From the NCBI GenBank assembly GCA_900549085.1, contig URMO01000089.1, forward strand, positions 1 to 7,494: a stretch of DNA of 7,494 nucleotides, written 5' to 3'. Shown here in pieces: positions 5,542 to 7,494 of this stretch. Each line of letters starts with the position of its first letter. The first letter of the stretch is position 1. Position numbers and translations under genes: made by a program. The DNA comes from an uncultured Collinsella sp. (GTDB lineage Bacteria; Actinomycetota; Coriobacteriia; Coriobacteriales; Coriobacteriaceae). The notes under the pieces are model-generated. The model was given only the letters and a program-made list of their open reading frames with translations, was not told the origin of the DNA and did no database searches.

Positions 5542-5622
5542 TTAGCCATCGCAGACAGGGATTCGAGGTTCTGCCTCGGGTGCGATGACACCGGACGTAT
5601 ACACGGTTCCGGGCGTGTCCAT
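5542..5622 (-). CDS. Candidate 26-residue leader peptide upstream of rplB
   Basis: ATG at 5622 opens 26 sense codons to a TAA at 5544-5542, ending 25 nt before the rplB ATG. The product begins MDTPGTVYT, and the rest (IAPEAEPRIPVCDG at the end) has no family I know. The first 26 nt nearly match the start of an equally long ORF before rplC (7487-7407). There is no Shine-Dalgarno before it; TATAAA abuts the ATG, so translation is doubtful unless the mRNA is leaderless. The same bases can form RNA hairpins, so conservation may reflect structure instead of peptide. Confidence 0.3.
   Translation of the reverse strand: MDTPGTVYTSGVIAPEAEPRIPVCDG
5597..5622 (-). repeat. 26-nt shared leader element, copy before rplB
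   Basis: This block matches 7462-7487 at 23 of 26 positions, in the same orientation and relative to the next downstream gene start in the same operon. On the minus strand both begin ATGGA(C/T)ACGCCCG and end CCGTGTATAC. Both can fold a 5-bp hairpin with an 8-nt loop. One of the three differences falls in the stem (C to T) and still pairs as U-G; the other two are in the loop. Confidence 0.75.
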
Positions 5623-5640
5623 TTTATACGCCCAAAACCT

Positions 5641-5678
5641 TGAGCTCTCGCCTCCCCTATTTGGGAGGCATGAGCTCA
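5641..5678 (-). terminator. Strong hairpin after rplW, possible internal terminator or attenuator
   Basis: On the minus strand, TGAGCTC (5678-5672), one A/A mismatch, a U-G pair, then GCCTCCC (5669-5663) form one arm. It pairs with GGGAGGC (5656-5650) and GAGCTCA (5647-5641), leaving a 6-nt loop. The stem starts 18 nt after the rplW stop. Downstream is only AGG then four T, a poor U-tract. It may be a partial terminator that lowers transcription into rplB, or a processing or RNA-stability hairpin. Confidence 0.5.
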
Positions 5679-5695
5679 CTCAACAGCAGCGAGTC

Positions 5696-5983
5696 TTAGG
5701 CCTGGTTGCCAAAGACCTCGATGGTGTCGCCCTCGGCCAGCGTGACGATGGCCTTCTTCCAAGAACGGGTCTTGCCGGCGACATAGCGCACGCGCTTGGT
5801 CTTGGGCTTGACCGTCAGGGTGTTCACGCGAACGACCTTGACGCCGAAGATCTCCTCGACAGCGTCCTTGATCTGATACTTGTTAGCATCCTTGGCGACC
5901 TCGAACGTGTACTTGTTCAGCTCCATGCCGGAGAAAGAACGCTCGGACACGATCGGACGGATGATGATCTCGTGGGCGGTCAT
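5696..5983 (-). CDS. rplW: 50S ribosomal protein L23 (uL23)
   Basis: This 95-residue L23 is the main docking site for trigger factor and signal recognition particle at the tunnel exit. The family pattern is present: HEIIIRPIVSERSF, KYTFEVAKDANKYQIKDAVEEIFGVKV, then VNTLTVKPKTKRVRY and KKAIVTLAEGDTIEVF. Length is normal. The ATG at 5983 follows directly on the rplD TAA with no spacer, and its GGAGGTG ribosome site lies inside rplD, so coupling is likely. It is followed by a strong hairpin and the rplB leader instead of the close junction to rplB seen in most bacteria. Confidence 0.98.
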   Translation of the reverse strand: MTAHEIIIRPIVSERSFSGMELNKYTFEVAKDANKYQIKDAVEEIFGVKVVRVNTLTVKPKTKRVRYVAGKTRSWKKAIVTLAEGDTIEVFGNQA

Positions 5984-6610
5984 TTATGCAAGCACCTCCC
6001 CGAAGTGAGCGGCGATGTCGGCGGGCATCAGCACGGCGTTGTTGTTGACGAGATCGTAGGTGTTGGCCTCGTCGGCAGTGATGATGAACGTCTTGGGAAT
6101 GTTGCGGAACGACAGGTAGGCGTTGACGTCCTCATCGCGAACGATGATGGTCAGACGCTTGCCCTCAAGGCCGAGAGCCTTGAGCATGGCGACGGCAGCC
6201 TTGGTGGAAGGCTTCTCGAAGCCGTAGTCGTCGACGAGCACGAGCTCGCCATCGGCCAGCTTGGCGGACAGCGCGGAGCGCATAGCCAGCTTGACCTCCT
6301 TGTTGTTCATACGCTTGGCGTAGGAACGGGGCTTGGGGGCGAAGACAACGCCACCGTGACGCCACTGGGCAGCACGGATGGAACCCTGGCGGGCACGGCC
6401 GGTGCCCTTCTGACGCCAAGGCTTCTTGCCGCCACCGGAAACCTCAGAGCGGCCCTTAGCGGACTGGGTGCCCTGACGCCAAGAGGCCATCTGGCACTTG
6501 ACGATGTGGTGCATAACGTGGATGTTCGGCTCGATGCCGTACACCTCAGCGGCGAGCTCGGCCTCGGCGACCTTCTTGCCCTCGCTGTTCTTTACTTCAA
6601 ACTTTGCCAT
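5984..6610 (-). CDS. rplD: 50S ribosomal protein L4 (uL4)
   Basis: This 208-residue L4 is a primary 23S binder with an extended loop reaching the exit-tunnel constriction. In Escherichia coli it also represses its own S10 operon through the leader RNA. The tunnel loop is plain (GGGKKPWRQKGTGRARQGSIR followed by AAQWRHGGVVF, residues about 59-90). It is followed by SYAKRMNNKEVKLAMRSAL and VVDDYGF-type blocks of the globular domain. Length is typical. The ATG at 6610 has AAGGAG 9 nt upstream and lies 46 nt after rplC. Whether L4 regulates this operon is unknown; the structured leader before rplC would be the natural target. Confidence 0.97.
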   Translation of the reverse strand: MAKFEVKNSEGKKVAEAELAAEVYGIEPNIHVMHHIVKCQMASWRQGTQSAKGRSEVSGGGKKPWRQKGTGRARQGSIRAAQWRHGGVVFAPKPRSYAKRMNNKEVKLAMRSALSAKLADGELVLVDDYGFEKPSTKAAVAMLKALGLEGKRLTIIVRDEDVNAYLSFRNIPKTFIITADEANTYDLVNNNAVLMPADIAAHFGEVLA

Positions 6611-6656
6611 TTAAGTGTTCTCCTTGGTATGACGCTGGGCTAAATGGGCTGGGCCC

Positions 6657-7277
6657 TTAGGCCATACGGATGGCGACGAGACCATTCTTGGCACCCGGGA
6701 CAGCGCCCTTGACCAAGATGAGGTTCTGCTCGGCATCGATGCGGACAACGGAAAGGTTCTTGACGGTAACGCGCTCGTTACCCATGTGACCGGCCATCTT
6801 GACGCCCTTGAGGACGCGCGCAGGATAGGCGCACTGACCGATAGAACCGGGGTGACGCTGGAAGTGAGAACCATGCGTCATAGGACCGCGGCGCTGACCC
6901 CAGCGCTTGATGCGACCCTGGAAGCCCTTACCCTTGGAGGTACCGATGACGTCGACCTTCTCGACATCAGCGAAATCAGCGACGGTGACAACCTCGCCGA
7001 CCTTGTGCTCCTCGCCGTTCTCGACGCGGACCTCACGAAGGAAACGGACAGGCTCGACGCCAGCCTTGGCGAAGTGACCAGCCATGGGCTTGTTCACGTT
7101 CTTGGCCTTGATGTCGCCGAAACCGATCTGGACGGCGTCATAGCCGTCGGTTGCCTGAGTTTTAACCTGCGAGACAGCGCAGGGGCCAGCCTGGATGACC
7201 GTGACGGGAACGACGTTGTCGTCCTCGTCCCAAACCTGGGTCATGCCAATCTTGCGGCCGAGAATCATGCTGATCAA
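6657..7277 (-). CDS. rplC: 50S ribosomal protein L3 (uL3)
   Basis: L3 is one of two proteins that start 50S assembly; its long finger reaches the peptidyl transferase centre. Marks: ILGRKIGMTQVWDEDDNVVPV at the N-terminus, GKGFQGRIKRWG, GPMTHGSHFQRHPGSIGQ (the GSIGQ loop holds the Gln methylated by PrmB in other bacteria), and VKMAGHMGNERVTV. At 206 residues from TTG 7277 the length is normal. TTG 7277 gives MISMILGRK, matching the usual four residues before ILG. ATG 7268 (203 residues) is the alternative. Neither has a good ribosome site, and the start region can fold into small hairpins. It is the first gene of the operon in this window; rpsJ, its usual upstream neighbour, is not within 217 nt. 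Confidence 0.96.
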   Translation of the reverse strand: MISMILGRKIGMTQVWDEDDNVVPVTVIQAGPCAVSQVKTQATDGYDAVQIGFGDIKAKNVNKPMAGHFAKAGVEPVRFLREVRVENGEEHKVGEVVTVADFADVEKVDVIGTSKGKGFQGRIKRWGQRRGPMTHGSHFQRHPGSIGQCAYPARVLKGVKMAGHMGNERVTVKNLSVVRIDAEQNLILVKGAVPGAKNGLVAIRMA

Positions 7278-7406
7278 GATATGATCCCAACTCTCGCGTG
7301 GTCTTGGGACAATGCGTACACCACCGAGCGTACGCCCCTAGAGGACCACTACTTACACGACGTGCTCCCCAGTCTTGTATTGCGTCCGGACTACCTGACA
7401 ACCCTA

Positions 7407-7487
7407 TTAAGCAGGCATTTTGTCCAGCCAGAATACTCCCCTGGTTTCACACAGCTGTTTAGTATACACGGCTGCGGGCGTATCCAT
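7407..7487 (-). CDS. Candidate 26-residue leader peptide upstream of rplC
   Basis: ATG at 7487 opens 26 sense codons to TAA (7409-7407), immediately followed by TAG. The product starts MDTPAAVYT and continues KQLCETRGVFWLDKMPA. It has no family I know. Its length equals that of the ORF in the rplB leader, and the first nine residues match it except at positions 5 and 6. Beyond codon 9 the two are unrelated. Only 7 nt upstream are visible, so a ribosome site cannot be judged. Confidence 0.3.
   Translation of the reverse strand: MDTPAAVYTKQLCETRGVFWLDKMPA
7462..7487 (-). repeat. 26-nt shared leader element, copy before rplC
   Basis: This is the partner of 5597-5622, 23 of 26 identical and in the same orientation. 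The hairpin arms are 7483-7479 and 7470-7466, with one U-G pair where the other copy has C-G. It lies 185 nt before the rplC start, against 81 nt between its counterpart and the rplB start. Confidence 0.75.
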
Positions 7488-7494
7488 CGAGATT

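Larger units (their letters stand above)
5517..5622 (-). promoter_or_regulatory. Candidate rplB leader RNA with possible Shine-Dalgarno pseudoknot
   Basis: On the minus strand the leader starts with a short hairpin (5618-5614 ACACG with 5605-5601 CGTGT). A 7-bp stem follows: 5587-5581 (CATCGCA) with 5553-5547 (TGCGATG). It encloses a 5-bp hairpin, 5578-5574 (CGAGG) with 5568-5564 (CCTCG). The unpaired 3' side of this nest, AATCCCT (5563-5557), is exactly complementary to AGGGATT (5526-5520), the 3' part of the rplB ribosome-binding region. A competing partner is GGATTC (5540-5535). Seen by eye; folding energies and covariation are untested. A TATAAAAT (5628-5621) just upstream resembles a -10 box but has no good -35. 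Confidence 0.5.
7278..7494 (-). promoter_or_regulatory. Long structured leader upstream of rplC
   Basis: At least 217 nt with no rpsJ C-terminus in any minus-strand frame precede rplC. Minus-strand hairpins: GGGGA...CAC with GTG...TCCTC (7370-7341, one G/U pair); GCGTAC/GTACGC (7335-7330 with 7319-7314, 10-nt loop); TCCCAA/TTGGGA (7309-7304 with 7290-7285); and GATCA/TGATC (7286-7282 with 7276-7272), whose loop ends on the T of the TTG start. The last two overlap and compete. The shared element at 7487-7462 contains TATACT (7466-7461), which resembles a -10 box but lacks a -35 at 16-18 nt. It could correspond to the S10 leader of other bacteria, displaced to rplC. Confidence 0.5.

Noticed and set aside
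5517..5591. N-terminal extension of L2 from an upstream in-frame start at 5591
   Set aside because: The 25 extra residues do not match L2, no ribosome site precedes 5591, and the ATG at 5516 begins at the conserved N-terminus.
3467..6643. Long plus-strand ORFs (3467-4450, 4656-5534, 5585-6643) opposite the ribosomal genes
   Set aside because: They mirror codon-biased ribosomal genes, give repetitive Gly/Leu/Asp/Val translations without family motifs, and no ribosome sites were evident. They are antisense shadows.
7461..7489. TATACT in the shared element as a -10 box
   Set aside because: No -35 at a proper distance in either copy (CGATGG or AAATGG at 17 nt), and the second copy reads TATACG.

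Overview
The window is dominated by a minus-strand ribosomal protein operon (S10 cluster plus the first two genes of the spc cluster), read from right to left: rplC, rplD, rplW, rplB, rpsS, rplV, rpsC, rplP, rpmC, rpsQ, rplN, rplX (7277 down to 1489). GC-rich third positions, the actinobacterial look of L2, L3 and L16, and a zinc-type L24 suggest a high-GC Gram-positive bacterium. My best guess is a gut member of Coriobacteriia close to Collinsella. That placement comes from family knowledge and was not searched.

Layout from the operon's 5' end: 7494-7278 is a leader of at least 217 nt before rplC, and no rpsJ is visible in it. rplC-rplD-rplW follow. Positions 5695-5517 hold a strong hairpin and a second leader before rplB. 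rplB to rpsQ then run tightly packed, with several 1-nt stop/start overlaps. Positions 2294-2177 form a third spacer, which folds on paper into a three-way junction, before rplN-rplX. A clear intrinsic terminator (1462-1427) closes the operon. rplE, which normally follows rplX, is absent.

The remaining left end (1-1426) is accessory or decayed DNA. It holds the C-terminal part of an MTA/SAH nucleosidase gene (minus strand, cut at about 265), directly abutted by a doubly deleted IS3-family transposase (plus strand, about 266-729). Next comes a possible frameshifted ORF remnant and about 500 bases without a convincing gene.

The most interesting signal is regulatory. The rplC and rplB leaders share a 26-nt element (23/26 identical). 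In each it starts a small ORF of exactly 26 codons opening MDTP..VYT, and in each it can fold into the same short hairpin. The rplB leader also has a nested stem-loop whose internal loop is complementary over 7 nt to the rplB ribosome-binding region. With the rpsQ-rplN three-way junction, this suggests that the operon is divided into separately controlled segments (L3-L4-L23, L2 to S17, L14-L24) by leader RNAs or leader peptides. The pairings are seen in the sequence; the regulatory role is inference.
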